Shown here: positions 54,550 to 64,000 of the stretch, in pieces
Numbering within the stretch: position 1 is the first letter of the stretch
Layout of the letters: each line of letters opens with the position of its first letter
NCBI RefSeq assembly: GCF_007859945.1
Contig: NZ_SJPQ01000001.1
Coordinates: 434,001 to 498,000, forward strand
From: Pseudobythopirellula maris
GTDB taxonomy: Bacteria > Planctomycetota > Planctomycetia > Pirellulales > Lacipirellulaceae
Length of the DNA stretch: 64,000 nucleotides
Direction of reading: 5' to 3'
The notes under the pieces: generated by a model
Database searches by the model: none
Seen by the model: only the letters and a program-made list of their open reading frames with translations
Told to the model about the DNA's origin: nothing
Program-made: the position numbers and the translations under genes

Positions 54550-55782
54550 CTACGGAGCGGCGATCTCGCGTGGTCCGACGGTCACCGTGGCGTGACGGGA
54601 GAGCGGGAAGGCGTCGAGCACGCGGCGGATGTCGGCCTGGGTCACCCGGTCGACCCCCTCCAGGTCGTCTTGGGTCGACAGGTAGTCGCCACGCATCAGC
54701 CAGCCGCCTCCGACGTTGAATAGCCGGCTCCGCGGCCGCTCGCTGCTGAGCACCACCCGCGATTTGACCTTGGTCTTGGCCAGCTCCAGTTCATCGTCGC
54801 TGACGCTGTCCGCGTCGACCGTCTCGAAGATCGCCCGCACGCGGGCGAGGTTCTCCTCGAGGTCCTCCGGCTCGCAGCCGAGCCAGGTGAAATTCATGCC
54901 GAGACCCTGGTAGTCGTAGTGCCCCAGGCTGCACGACTCGGCGAGGCCCGGGTCGACGAGGTCCCAGTACATGCGGCTGCCGGAGTCGTCGCCGACGATC
55001 GTCGCGAGCAGCTTGGCGGCGTAGCGGTCGGCGGCGTCGCCCGCCGGGGCGCCGCCCAAGAGCAGGGCGTACTGCTGCGTGGCAGCCGATTTGACGACCG
55101 ACTCGAAGCGGGCGTGCGTTGCGGCGCCTTCGGTGCGGCGCGGGGCGTCGACTTTCTCCCACCCGCCGCACTGCCGCTCGGCCTGCTCGACGAGGGCGTC
55201 GAAGTCGACCTTGCCCGTGGCGGCCAGCACCAGGTTCGTCGGGCTGTAACGCCGCTCGAAGTAGCCGCGCATCTGGTCGGGCGTGAGCGCCCGGATCGTC
55301 TCGGCCGTGCCGAGCACGCTGCGCGAGATCGGGTGACCGGCGAACGCCAGCTCCTTCACGCGGTCGTCCATGCCGTAAGGGGGCTGGTCCATGTACATCT
55401 CGATCTCTTCGAGGATGACATTCTTCTCCATCTCGAAGTCTTCGCTGCGCAAGCTCGGCCGCGCGATGTCGGTGAGCAGGTCGACCGCTTCGCCCTGATG
55501 CTCCGGCAAGATCGAGGCGTAATAGACCGTGTTCTCCTCGCTCGTGTAGGCGTTGTAGTGGGCGCCGATCTCGTCGAACTCGCGGTTCACGTCGTCGGCC
55601 GAGCGGCGTGGGGTTCCCTTGAACGCCATGTGCTCGAGGAAGTGGCTCACGCCGGCCACCTCATCGGTCTCGTCGCGTGAGCCGGCGCGCACGAACACAC
55701 CGGCGGCCAGCGAGTGGGCGTCGTCGGTGCATTCGGCGACCACTTCAAGGCCGTTGGCGAGCGTGTGGCGGCGGAAATCCAA
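54550..55782 (-). CDS. M16 peptidase (zinc-binding, active subunit)
   Basis: 410 aa from TTG 55782, which follows AAGGA nine bases upstream. Reading further upstream enters the repeat at 55842 and is not supported. The inverted zinc motif HxxEH is HFLEH at residues 47-51; the third zinc ligand Glu lies in VILEEIEMY about residues 122-130. The R-Y pair (RYSPTNLVLA) and C-terminal half (MYWDLVDPGL) fit the family. It probably acts as one half of a heterodimer with the next, inactive, M16 protein. Cytoplasmic or periplasmic location is not decided, as no signal peptide is seen. Confidence 0.92.
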   Translation of the reverse strand: MDFRRHTLANGLEVVAECTDDAHSLAAGVFVRAGSRDETDEVAGVSHFLEHMAFKGTPRRSADDVNREFDEIGAHYNAYTSEENTVYYASILPEHQGEAVDLLTDIARPSLRSEDFEMEKNVILEEIEMYMDQPPYGMDDRVKELAFAGHPISRSVLGTAETIRALTPDQMRGYFERRYSPTNLVLAATGKVDFDALVEQAERQCGGWEKVDAPRRTEGAATHARFESVVKSAATQQYALLLGGAPAGDAADRYAAKLLATIVGDDSGSRMYWDLVDPGLAESCSLGHYDYQGLGMNFTWLGCEPEDLEENLARVRAIFETVDADSVSDDELELAKTKVKSRVVLSSERPRSRLFNVGGGWLMRGDYLSTQDDLEGVDRVTQADIRRVLDAFPLSRHATVTVGPREIAAP

Positions 55783-55841
55783 GATGGCGGTCCTTAGTTG
55801 GGGCGACGTTCGAGGGAGAGAAAAACCCAGTGATAATGATG

Positions 55842-55920
55842 AATGACCAATGACCAAGCCCCAATGACCAATGTTGGTGGGCAATCTTTATTGGTCATTG
55901 GGGCTTGGTCATTGGTCATT
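55842..55920. repeat. Perfect 31-bp inverted repeat
   Basis: The arms at 55842-55872 and 55890-55920 are exact reverse complements with a 17-base spacer. Each arm is built of TTGGTCATT words. It lies between the two M16 genes, in what would be a single transcript, so the RNA would form a very stable hairpin. Confidence 0.95.
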
Positions 55921-55928
55921 TCAGATGG

Positions 55929-57179
55929 TTAAGTGGCGCCCGCGATCGCCGGCAGCTCCAGCGCCTTCGGCCCCAGCGTCACGCACGTAAAATCGCTCGG
56001 CGGGTCGCGCCGCAGGTACGCGTTGATGCTGTCGGATGTGATGGCGTCAACCATCGCGCTGAGCTCCTCGACCGGTCGCACACGGCCCAGGTGGCGCCAA
56101 TCGCGAGCCAGCGACGAGCTGCGGGCCGAGGTCGACTCCTGCTGCATGATGAGGCCGCTCTTGATGCGCGCCTTGAGCCGCGCGAGCTCGTCGGGCCGCA
56201 CCCCCTCGGCGAGCTTGAGGATCTCGGCCATCGTCACGTCGAGCGTCTCCTGCGCCCGCTCGGCGGTGGTGCCGGCGTAGCAGAACACGGCGGCGCGGTC
56301 GACTTGCGTCTGCAGCGCGGCGTTCACGGTGTAGCAAAGGCCGCGTTTCTCACGCACTTCGGTGAACAGCCTGGAGCTCATGCCGCCTGACAGCACCCCG
56401 ACCGCCGCCCACGCCTGGAAGTAATCCTCGTGGCGGTACGGCACGCTGGGGTAGGCAAGGCCGATGTGCGACTGGCTCGAATCGAACGGCACGTGGCCGC
56501 CGGCGGCCAGCGGCGATCCCTCGACCGGCTTGGCCTCGGGTTGCGAGGCCCAGTCGCCGAACAGGCGCTCGACGGTCTTGCAGAGCTCCGGCCAGTCGAA
56601 CGCCCCCGCCACGGCCAGCACCATGCCGCGTGGGCCGTAGCGCTCGACGTAGAAGCGGGCGATCTCATCGGCGGTCGTCGCCTCGAGCCCCTCGCGGTCA
56701 CCCTGGCTGCTGCGGCCCCAAGGGTCGGGGTAGTGCCGCCGGCGGAGCTCGTTCATCAGCTTATGGCTCGGCTCGTCTTCGACGCCACGCAATTCTTGCA
56801 GGCAGACCTGCCGGCCGGCGTCGAGCTGGTCGCTCGGCATCAGCGGGCGGCGCATCAGGTCGGCGTAGATCTCCAAAGCGGCGGGCAGGTTCTCTGCCAG
56901 CATGCTCGCCGAGAACGACGCGTTCGAAACGCCGACCGACTCGTGCCGCTCGACGCCCAGTCGTTCCAGGTCGTTCACGAACGCCCTGCTGTCACGCGAG
57001 CCGGCGCCGCGCAGCAGCATCTCGCAGGTGAGCGACGCCAGGCCCAAGCGGTCGACCGGGTCCCAGCAGCCCCCGGCGGGCGCCAGCAACGTGAACGACG
57101 CCGAGGCGAAACTAGCGACCGGCTCGCCTACGAGCACCATGCCGTTGGGTAGCACAAAGGTTTGAGCGGCGTCAGACAC
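55929..57179 (-). CDS. M16 family protein lacking the zinc motif (inactive partner)
   Basis: 416 aa from GTG 57179, after GAGGGCC. The fold pattern is M16 (TFVLPNGMVLVGEPV, then LGLASLTCEMLLRGAGSRDS where HxxEH would be). The two His and the Glu are missing. The C-terminal half keeps the conserved VREKRGLCYTVNAAL and FYVERYGPRGMVLAVAG stretches. M16 systems often pair an active and an inactive protein (as in mitochondrial MPP and bacterial heterodimers). It is upstream of the active gene, separated by the inverted repeat. Confidence 0.9.
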   Translation of the reverse strand: MSDAAQTFVLPNGMVLVGEPVASFASASFTLLAPAGGCWDPVDRLGLASLTCEMLLRGAGSRDSRAFVNDLERLGVERHESVGVSNASFSASMLAENLPAALEIYADLMRRPLMPSDQLDAGRQVCLQELRGVEDEPSHKLMNELRRRHYPDPWGRSSQGDREGLEATTADEIARFYVERYGPRGMVLAVAGAFDWPELCKTVERLFGDWASQPEAKPVEGSPLAAGGHVPFDSSQSHIGLAYPSVPYRHEDYFQAWAAVGVLSGGMSSRLFTEVREKRGLCYTVNAALQTQVDRAAVFCYAGTTAERAQETLDVTMAEILKLAEGVRPDELARLKARIKSGLIMQQESTSARSSSLARDWRHLGRVRPVEELSAMVDAITSDSINAYLRRDPPSDFTCVTLGPKALELPAIAGAT

Positions 57180-57318
57180 AGGCCCTCGGGTGGGGTGGCT
57201 AGCAGGCTGGGTGGGAACGATCGGGGCGATCCCACAGGCTAGCGGGACTAAAACCAATCGGCAAGACAGCCGCATGCCACCCGAAGCTCGCGGCTAGGGT
57301 CCCCGGATGCCGGCGGCT

Positions 57319-57647
57319 TCAGTCGACTTCGGGTAAATCGTTGGGGCGCGGTAAACGCCTGCTGGGACGGAAACCAATGACGTGGACGGAACATGTCTCG
57401 TCGTCGATTGTGTCGAGAGCCAAGTGATTGCCGATGAGCAGCCGGCGGATCTCGTACTCGCGGTGGCTATTCTCTTCTGCCAGCCCGAACCGCCGCGGCA
57501 TGCGATCGAGATTGCCGATCGAGGCGTAGACACGCGTTATCCATCGCTTGGCGATCTCGACCGAGCGAGAACGCTCGGCGACGGAATCGCCATGGCGGCG
57601 ATGCTTCGCTCGGCTGCTGGCGAGACGAAAACCGTGTAGCCGGTCAT
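57319..57647 (-). pseudogene. RelE/ParE-family toxin, frameshifted
   Basis: From ATG 57647 the first frame reads MTGYTVFVSPAAERSIAAM, then a stop soon follows. A second frame continues with VEIAKRWITRVYASIGNLD, then RREIRRL-like REYEIRRLLIGNHLALD, ending VHVIGFRPSRRLP, the pattern of a ParE/RelE toxin. The total of 329 bases is not a multiple of three. A one-base loss (or two-base gain) near 57580-57600 would restore a normal toxin of about 109 residues. Upstream, SFTQIDIPQSEQQRL could be the tail of a lost antitoxin. Sequencing error cannot be excluded. Confidence 0.5.
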
Positions 57648-57756
57648 CCGCGATCGCGGTCGAGCCGCTGCTGTTCGGATTGAGGGATGTCGATCTGCGT
57701 GAAGCTATTTGGTCGCACCAGAGAACAGCCGTCAAACTGAATTCGAAGCCAAGCTT

Positions 57757-58329
57757 CTACACCAAGCGCGACTCGCAACCCGCCAAGTCGACCGCCTTGT
57801 ACAGCGTCTTCACACAGCGGAAGCCCATCCGCTGGTACATCCGCACCGCGGGCAGGTTCTCGCTCGTCACCTCGAGGTAGGCGCCGTGAAGCCCGACCAG
57901 TTGGAAGCCGCGTAGCGAGATTTCGACCAAGGCTCGGCCCAGGCCGAGACCGCGACACTCGGGCGTGACGCCGACGTTCTGCACCCCGCCCATGCGGCCC
58001 GAAACGCGCGTGCCTTGGATCGTGGCGCAACACTCATCGGCCTCGCCGGGGGCGCCCACGCGTTCGATGAGCCAAGTCGCCTCGGGCAAGAAGCCTGGCT
58101 TGCGGGCGATCTCGGTCATCAGCCGCAGGCAACCCTCTTCCGAACGGAGGCACTCGAACACGCTCGAGTCGATCTCATCGCAGAACGCGCGGTGCTTCGT
58201 CACTGCGTGATCTTCAAGCCGCTCCGGTGCCCAAGCCGCGAAACGGTAGCCTGCGGGCAACGCGAGGCGACGGCGCGGACGGCGCAGGTCGATCGCCATT
58301 CGATAACGCTTATAGTAGGTGAGCGCCAT
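57757..58329 (-). CDS. GNAT-family N-acetyltransferase
   Basis: 190 aa from ATG 58329; a GTG at 58362 would add 11 residues, and neither has a good ribosome site. It transfers an acetyl group from acetyl-CoA to an unknown amine. Motif A is VGVTPECRGLGLGRALVE (CoA pyrophosphate loop R-x-x-G-x-G), motif B is LEVTSENLPAVRMYQRMGF. The N-terminus MALTYYKRYRMAIDL is characteristic of planctomycete members. Located after the toxin remnant and before the metal-transport genes, without obvious functional link. Confidence 0.88.
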   Translation of the reverse strand: MALTYYKRYRMAIDLRRPRRRLALPAGYRFAAWAPERLEDHAVTKHRAFCDEIDSSVFECLRSEEGCLRLMTEIARKPGFLPEATWLIERVGAPGEADECCATIQGTRVSGRMGGVQNVGVTPECRGLGLGRALVEISLRGFQLVGLHGAYLEVTSENLPAVRMYQRMGFRCVKTLYKAVDLAGCESRLV

Positions 58330-58595
58330 CGCGTTCGTCTGGGGGCTTAAAGACTGGGACACGGAGAGAAGTCGTATACTGTCGCCGCCGCTGGTCGGGG
58401 CGAATACAAGCCTACCCTTTGCCCGAGCAGCCGGTCAAACAATGCGTACCCAAGCGTTGGATACGCCCACGGCACAACCGTCGCCGCCCGCTCAGCTTGC
58501 CGTCGTCGGGAGTTGAGAATGCGCAGACCATTGACTTTTGGGCCCCCAACGTGCATTTTTTGATTACTCAAAACCACGAAGCTCAGCTCCCGGCA

Positions 58596-59641
58596 ATGGC
58601 CCAACCGCAGGCCGATCCCCTCATGCACCAATCCACTCCGAGCCGGCTCGGCTGGCGTTCTATGGGCGGGGCCCTGCTCACGCTCGTTCTTTCGGTCGTT
58701 GGCTGCGGCCGCGCCGCCGATGACGGCAGGCTGACCATCGTCGCCACCACCGGCCCGGTGGGCGACGCCGTCATGCGTGTGGTGGGCGACCGCGCGGAGG
58801 TGCGCGTGATGATGGGCCCCGGAGTCGATCCGCACCTGTACCGCGAGCAGCCCTCCGACTTGGTAGCGCTCGACGCGGCCGATGTGGTCGTCTACAGCGG
58901 CTTGCACCTCGAGGGGCGCCTGGGCGAGGTGTTCGACGGCCTCGCGCGACGCAAGACCGTGATCGCCATCACCGCCGGTCTCGAGGAGGCCGACGACCCG
59001 CGTCTGCTCTCGCCCCCCGACTTCGCCGGCTACCACGACCCCCATGTCTGGCACGACGCCGCGATGTGGGCCGACTGCATCGGTTACCTCGCCGAGCGAA
59101 TGGCGGAGCACGACCCCCAGGGCGCCGAGGCGTATCGCGCTAACGCCGCCGACTATCGCGCCGAGCTCTTGGAGCTCGACGGCGAATGCCGCGAGCGGAT
59201 CGCCACGATCCCCGCCGCTCAGCGCCGGTTGGTGACGGCTCACGACGCCTTCGCCTACTTCAGCCGAGCGTACGGGTTGGAGTCGGTCGGCCTGAAGGGC
59301 GTCAGCACCGAGGACGAGATCGACCTCGGCCGCATGGCCGAGGTGGTCGACCTGATTGTCGAGAACCAAGTGCCGTGCGTGTTCGTCGAGTCGGCCGTGG
59401 CGCCGCGAGTCGTCGAGTCGCTCATCGAGCCGTGCCGCCAGCGGGGCCACGAGGTGCGGATCGGCGGCGAGCTCTTCGCCGACGCCCTCGGCCCAGAAGA
59501 CTCCGGCGCCGACACGTACGTGGGCATGCTGCGGGCCAACGTGGCGACGATTGTCGCGGGTCTGGGTGCGGGATCGGAGGGAAATGGCGCCGGGCCCTCC
59601 ACTGGCGCCGAGCCGAGCGAATCCGAAGAATTAGCTACGCC

Positions 59642-59645
<4 letters not shown>
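58596..59645 (+). CDS. Metal ABC transporter substrate-binding lipoprotein
   Basis: 349 aa from ATG 58596; another ATG at 58623 is possible. Lipobox VLSVVGC with Cys37. Cluster A-I (TroA/MntA/ZnuA) solute-binding protein. Metal ligands by family pattern: H80 (GVDPHLYRE), H150 (DPHVWHD), H216 (VTAHDAF) and D296 (FADALG). No His-rich loop, so Mn2+ or Fe2+ is more likely than Zn2+, but this is not decisive. The stop codon overlaps the next ATG (ATGA). It starts a four-gene transporter operon. Confidence 0.92.
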
Positions 59646-60507
<862 letters not shown>

Positions 60508-60511
<4 letters not shown>

Positions 60512-61845
60512 CCGCCACCGCGCTCGCGCTGAAAGTGGCGCTAGGCGCCGCGCTGCTGGGCGCCTCGGCCGGGCTGATCGGCACGTTCGCCGTGCTGCGC
60601 CGTCAGGCCCTGCTGGGCGACATGCTCGCCCACGCCGCGCTGCCCGGCATCTGTCTGGCGTTTCTCCTCACGGGCCTGCGTGACCCGCTCGTGTTGTCGC
60701 TCGGCGCGCTGGGGACGGGGCTCGTTGGCGTGATGGCCTTGGCTCTCGCCCGGCGATGGACCCGCACGCGTGAAGACGCCGCCATGGGCGTCGTCCTGAG
60801 TTCGTTCTTTGGCGTCGGCGTGCTGCTGCTCACCGTGATCCAGAAGAACCCGACCGGCTCGCAGGCGGGGCTCGATTCGTACCTGTTCGGCGAGATCGCC
60901 AGCCTGCAGAACCGCGATGTGCTCCTGCTCGGCGTGCTGGCCGCGGGGCTTGTTGTGCTGTTCTTTGTCAGCCGCAAGGAGCTCACCCTGCTCTGCTTCG
61001 ACGACGGCTTCGCCCGCTCGCAAGGCTGGCCGACCGTGCTGATGGACTTCTTAGTCATGGCCTCGGTGGCGGTGGTGACGGTGCTCGGCTTGCCGATCTG
61101 CGGCGTGGTGCTGATCGCTGCGATGCTGATTTACCCGTGCGCCGCCGCGCGGTTTTGGACGAACCGCCTCGGCGCCGTCGCCGTGCTGGCGTGCTTGATC
61201 GGGGCGGTGGCGGGCGGAGCGGGCGTGCTGATCGCTAGCCCGATCGTGTCCGCCGAGTCGACGCTCGGCGCGCTCCTGCGGAACCAATCGGGCAGCCTGC
61301 CGCCCCCCGGGCCGATGATCGTGCTCTGCGGCGCCGTGCTGTTTGGCTTCTCCACACTCTTCGCCCCCGAGCGCGGCCTAGTGGCCCGGGTGTGGCGCAA
61401 TCACCGACTGCAACGCAAGGTTCAGCGAGAGCACCTGCTCCGCTCGCTGTACGAGCTCACGGAGAAACAGGGCCCGCCGACGCGTGAGATTTCGCCCGCC
61501 GAACTCGCCACCCGTTACCGGGCCGAGCCTTGGGCCGAATCGTGGACATTGGCTCGCGCCGAGCGACGCGGGTTGATCGATCGCAACGCCGAATCGGTGC
61601 GACTCACGCCCAGCGGCGCCGTCGAAGCGGCCCGCGTCACCCGGGTTCACCGGCTGTGGGAGCTGTACCTGGTGCGCCACGCCGACATCGCCGCCGACCA
61701 CGTCGATCGCGACGCGGACGACGTGGAGCACTTGCTGCCGCCGGAGCTGATCGACCGACTCGAGGCGGACATGACGCGTGAGTACCCGTCGTCGGCGGCG
61801 CCGGAGGTGAATGTGCCGCCCTCGCCGCACGAGATTGAAACTTAA
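60508..61845 (+). CDS. ABC-3 metal permease fused to a DtxR/MntR-like domain (first copy)
   Basis: 445 aa from GTG 60508, overlapping the previous stop. Residues 1-290 form the ABC-3 family permease (about eight TM helices; [18 protein letters not shown] is the conserved early loop). From about residue 310 ([16 protein letters not shown]) to 430 is a soluble domain with a winged helix ([40 protein letters not shown]) and the DtxR dimerisation-type segment [20 protein letters not shown]. In MntR/DtxR the His and Glu/Asp in that region bind metal. So the membrane channel carries a built-in metal sensor. The end is followed by 320 bases of repeats. Confidence 0.88.
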
Positions 61846-61856
61846 ATAGAGAATTG

Positions 61857-62098
61857 AACCACGACGGCACGACGGACACGACGGATTGAGAAATGCTGTA
61901 GGGGAATCCGGGGTTTTGAGGAGAGCAAGTTGATCGACCCACCTTTCTCTGCAGCCCATTGAAAAGAGGGACTGGCTCGCGGCGACCGATGCGGATTGCC
62001 AAAGGAATGGCGCCCGATGAGCGTGCTTCTCCCCTTCTCAATGATTTGCGTGAGAGCGAAAGTTCTTCGTTGTGGCCGTCGTGTCGTCGTGGTTCCCC
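61857..62098. repeat. CCACGACGG repeats, inverted at both ends of the gap
   Basis: cacgacggcacgacggacac follows 61859 and reads against gccgtcgtgtcgtcgtggtt at 62075-62094 as a reverse complement family. The space between is AT-rich with no gene. Confidence 0.5.
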
Positions 62099-62115
62099 TC
62101 CTTGATTTGTCGGTT

Positions 62116-62150
62116 GCAATCCGTCCAATCCGCGTTCATCCGCGTCCCAC
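62116..62150. repeat. Copy of the dispersed ATCCGCGTTCATCCGCGT repeat
   Basis: aatccgtccaatccgcgttc then atccgcgtccca; identical over 20 bases to the copy at 5088-5108. It ends 16 bases before the second permease gene. Confidence 0.7.
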
Positions 62151-62165
62151 TCGTAATAGAAAAAC

Positions 62166-63458
62166 GTGCTCGAAGACCTCTACATCACCGCCCCCACCCG
62201 CGCCGTCATGGTCGCCGCCGTGACGAATGTCTCGTGCGCGTTGGTGGGTGTGTTCTTGGTGCTGCGGCGGATGAGCCTGATGGGCGACGCGATCTCGCAC
62301 GCCGTGCTGCCCGGCCTGGTGATCGCCTTCCTGCTCTCCGGGAGCACCGGGGCCACGCCGATGCTGCTCGGCGCGGCAGGGGCGGGGCTCGCCACCACGT
62401 TCCTCACCCAAACGCTCAACCGCACCGGCAAGGTAGCCGCCGACGCCAGCTTGGGCGTCGTCTACACCACGCTCTTCGCCTTGGGCGTCGTGCTCGTGAA
62501 GCGGTTCCTTGGCCAGATCCATTTCGATACGGCCTGCGTGTACCAAGGCTCGCTGCTGAAAGCCGCGCTCGACACCACGCCGATCGCCGGCATTGAAATC
62601 CCGCAGGCGCTGATCGCCGCCACGATCGTGCTCGCTCTTGTGGTGGTCGTGTTCTTGCTGCTCTGGAAGGAGCTCACGGTCAGCTCGTTCGATCCGGCGC
62701 TGTCGAGCACGATGGGCTACTCGGCCGACCTGATGCATTACCTGCTGATGCTGCTCGTGGCGTTCACCTCGGTCGTGTCGTTCCAGTCGATCGGCGCCAT
62801 CCTCGTCGTGGCGATGCTCATCGCCCCGGCGGCGGCGGCGCACCTGCTGGTCGACCGGCTGGCGCCGATGGCGCTGATCTCTGCCGCGATCGCGCTGATG
62901 GTGAGCGTCGCCGGCTACGCGTTGGCCTCGCACTGGGACGTGTCGCCCGCCGGCACGATGGCCGCCCTGGCCGGGGCCGCCTACTTCGCCGCCGCCATCG
63001 GCTCGCCCAGGCACGGGGCGCTGGCCAAGCTCGCCGCCAACGCCCGGCTCGCCCTCAGGATCCGTCGCGACGACCTGCTGGCCGCCCTCTACCGCGGCGA
63101 GGAGACGGACGGCAACGCGCCGATGCCGCGGCAAGAAGCGCTCCATTGGGCCGACGACGGCCTCTACGCCCGCTGGGTTCTCCGGCGGCTGAAACGCTGG
63201 GGCCAAGTGAGCGAGTCGTCCCAGGGCCTCAAACTCACGAAAGCCGGACGCCATGCCGCCGCCCAGTTGGTCCGCCAGCACCGCCTGTGGGAGGCGTATC
63301 TCGTCGAGCACGCCGGCCTGCAAGAGGACCACGTGCACGACCCGGCCCACGTGGTCGAGCACTACACCGGCGCCGAGCTCGAGGCGTTCCTCGAGCAAGA
63401 GCTCAGCGACGCGGTCCGCGACCCGCACGGGAAAGAGATCCCGGGGCGGGAGAATTAA
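62166..63458 (+). CDS. ABC-3 metal permease fused to a DtxR/MntR-like domain (second copy)
   Basis: 430 aa, GTG start at 62166 with no clear ribosome site. Residues 1-285 are an ABC-3 permease (ALVGVFLVLRRMSLMGDAI, SHAVLPGLVIAFLLSG, then further TM helices). From about residue 300 (RIRRDDLLAALYRGEE) the C-terminus is a winged-helix domain (RWVLRRLKRWGQVSESSQGL, LTKAGRHAAAQLV) and a dimerisation-type segment RLWEAYLVEHAGLQEDHVHD. The two permeases are similar in layout but divergent. Together they should form the heterodimeric channel of the transporter, with a regulator domain on each half. Confidence 0.88.
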   Translation: MLEDLYITAPTRAVMVAAVTNVSCALVGVFLVLRRMSLMGDAISHAVLPGLVIAFLLSGSTGATPMLLGAAGAGLATTFLTQTLNRTGKVAADASLGVVYTTLFALGVVLVKRFLGQIHFDTACVYQGSLLKAALDTTPIAGIEIPQALIAATIVLALVVVVFLLLWKELTVSSFDPALSSTMGYSADLMHYLLMLLVAFTSVVSFQSIGAILVVAMLIAPAAAAHLLVDRLAPMALISAAIALMVSVAGYALASHWDVSPAGTMAALAGAAYFAAAIGSPRHGALAKLAANARLALRIRRDDLLAALYRGEETDGNAPMPRQEALHWADDGLYARWVLRRLKRWGQVSESSQGLKLTKAGRHAAAQLVRQHRLWEAYLVEHAGLQEDHVHDPAHVVEHYTGAELEAFLEQELSDAVRDPHGKEIPGREN

Positions 63459-63573
63459 TGGGTTGCTCCCTCACCACGCCGCGGACGTGAAGATTTTGTA
63501 AACTCGCCACCAAGGATTTTTCGTTTCTGTTACGATCGCGATGTCTCATCCAAGGCTCGCCGCGAGGAACAAC

Positions 63574-64000
63574 ATGTTTGAGGGTATTGAAAGATCCATC
63601 TGTAGAAACCGAGACACGACCCTTCGGAACCGCGTGCTTGCTTTCTTGTTACTTATTTCCGTCTCGAGCACTGCTTTCGCCGCGCCTTTTCTTATGGGTC
63701 TTGGTGAGCTCATTGAGGGAGACAGCGATCCACGGGGCATCTCGGCGAACGGTGCGGTTGCGGTAGGACGAATCAGTGCGGGCAGTCTCGGCAGCGGTTT
63801 TCGCTGGGATTACCGCACGGGCTTGTCCGGCATCGCCGAGGCACAATCCGGCGACTATCTTTCCGTTGGTTACGCGACGACGCGCGACGGGGGAACGATT
63901 GTAGGGATCGGCCGTATCGACGGTGAGATTCACGCGGCGCGGTGGACATCTGCGAAAGGGGTCGAGTCTCTCCTGTCACTCTCGGCTGCAACTCCCGAAT
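63574..64000 (+). CDS. Secreted HAF/PEP-CTERM-type protein, N-terminal part (cut by window edge)
   Basis: 142 residues from ATG 63574 to the right edge. Signal peptide RVLAFLLLISVSSTAFAA residues 20-37. It is followed by HAF-type repeats with the pattern GISANGAVAVGRI, FRWDYRTGLSGIA, DGGTIVGIGRIDGEIHAARW. These short beta repeats are common in planctomycete PEP-CTERM proteins. The C-terminus and any sorting signal lie outside the window. Less GC-rich than the permease gene before it. Confidence 0.75.
   Translation, partial: MFEGIERSICRNRDTTLRNRVLAFLLLISVSSTAFAAPFLMGLGELIEGDSDPRGISANGAVAVGRISAGSLGSGFRWDYRTGLSGIAEAQSGDYLSVGYATTRDGGTIVGIGRIDGEIHAARWTSAKGVESLLSLSAATPE

Noticed and set aside
55783-55884. 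N-terminal extension of the active M16 protein
   Set aside because: Would be encoded by the repeat sequence and lacks conservation; TTG 55782 has an AAGGA site.

Overview
The window looks like chromosomal DNA of a planctomycete, most likely order Pirellulales (Lacipirellulaceae-like). The evidence is very GC-rich coding DNA, PEP-CTERM proteins (three likely), a large secreted PQQ-propeller protein, a MoxR/DUF58/BatA/VWA cluster, bacterial methanofuran/H4MPT-type genes, and intergenic gaps full of short dispersed repeats. This placement is inferred from gene content; no rRNA or tRNA gene was recognised.

Layout. 1-8891 (minus): an F-type ATP synthase operon read as atpI-like gene, second small membrane protein, atpB, atpE, atpF, atpH, atpA, atpG, atpD, atpC, with the 5' part of pyrF downstream. 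9487-13090 (plus): a Rho-N/DUF4912 protein, a UVR-motif protein, larE and a cold-shock protein with a clear terminator. 13200-17402 (minus): an orphan C5 DNA methyltransferase, a ParE-type toxin/antitoxin pair, an AT-richer orphan gene and ilvD. 17529-18857: a HAD phosphatase (plus) and an HU-type protein (minus). 19378-44541 (plus): about 25 kb of co-directional envelope genes, namely a PQQ-propeller protein, a prenyltransferase-fold protein, MoxR, DUF58, BatA-like and VWA membrane proteins, a DUF4175-like protein, coiled-coil secreted proteins, a DUF4864 protein, an ECF sigma/anti-sigma pair, an NPCBM protein and three tandem HtrA-like proteins. 44483-54391 (mostly minus): two PEP-CTERM genes, mfnE-mfnF-lipA, cysK, exported proteins and a CbiX-type chelatase. 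54550-58329 (minus): an M16 peptidase pair, a frameshifted toxin remnant and a GNAT. 58596-63458 (plus): a metal ABC transporter whose two permeases both end in a DtxR/MntR-like domain. 63574-64000: a cut-off HAF-repeat secreted protein.

How genes work together. The ATP synthase genes make one complex; its b and c subunits both appear to carry cleavable signal peptides. The 25-kb plus-strand block looks like an envelope-stress or surface-assembly system: a MoxR ATPase with VWA partners, its own ECF sigma/anti-sigma switch, and one active HtrA protease translationally coupled to two relatives that have lost the whole catalytic triad. The metal transporter looks metal-sensing by construction.

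The most unusual observations are the HtrA active/dead/dead triad, the permease-DtxR double fusion, and two related long-stem hairpins with T7 tracts upstream of a PEP-CTERM gene. The intergenic gaps also hold several repeat families, including a perfect 31-bp inverted repeat and two MITE-like elements.
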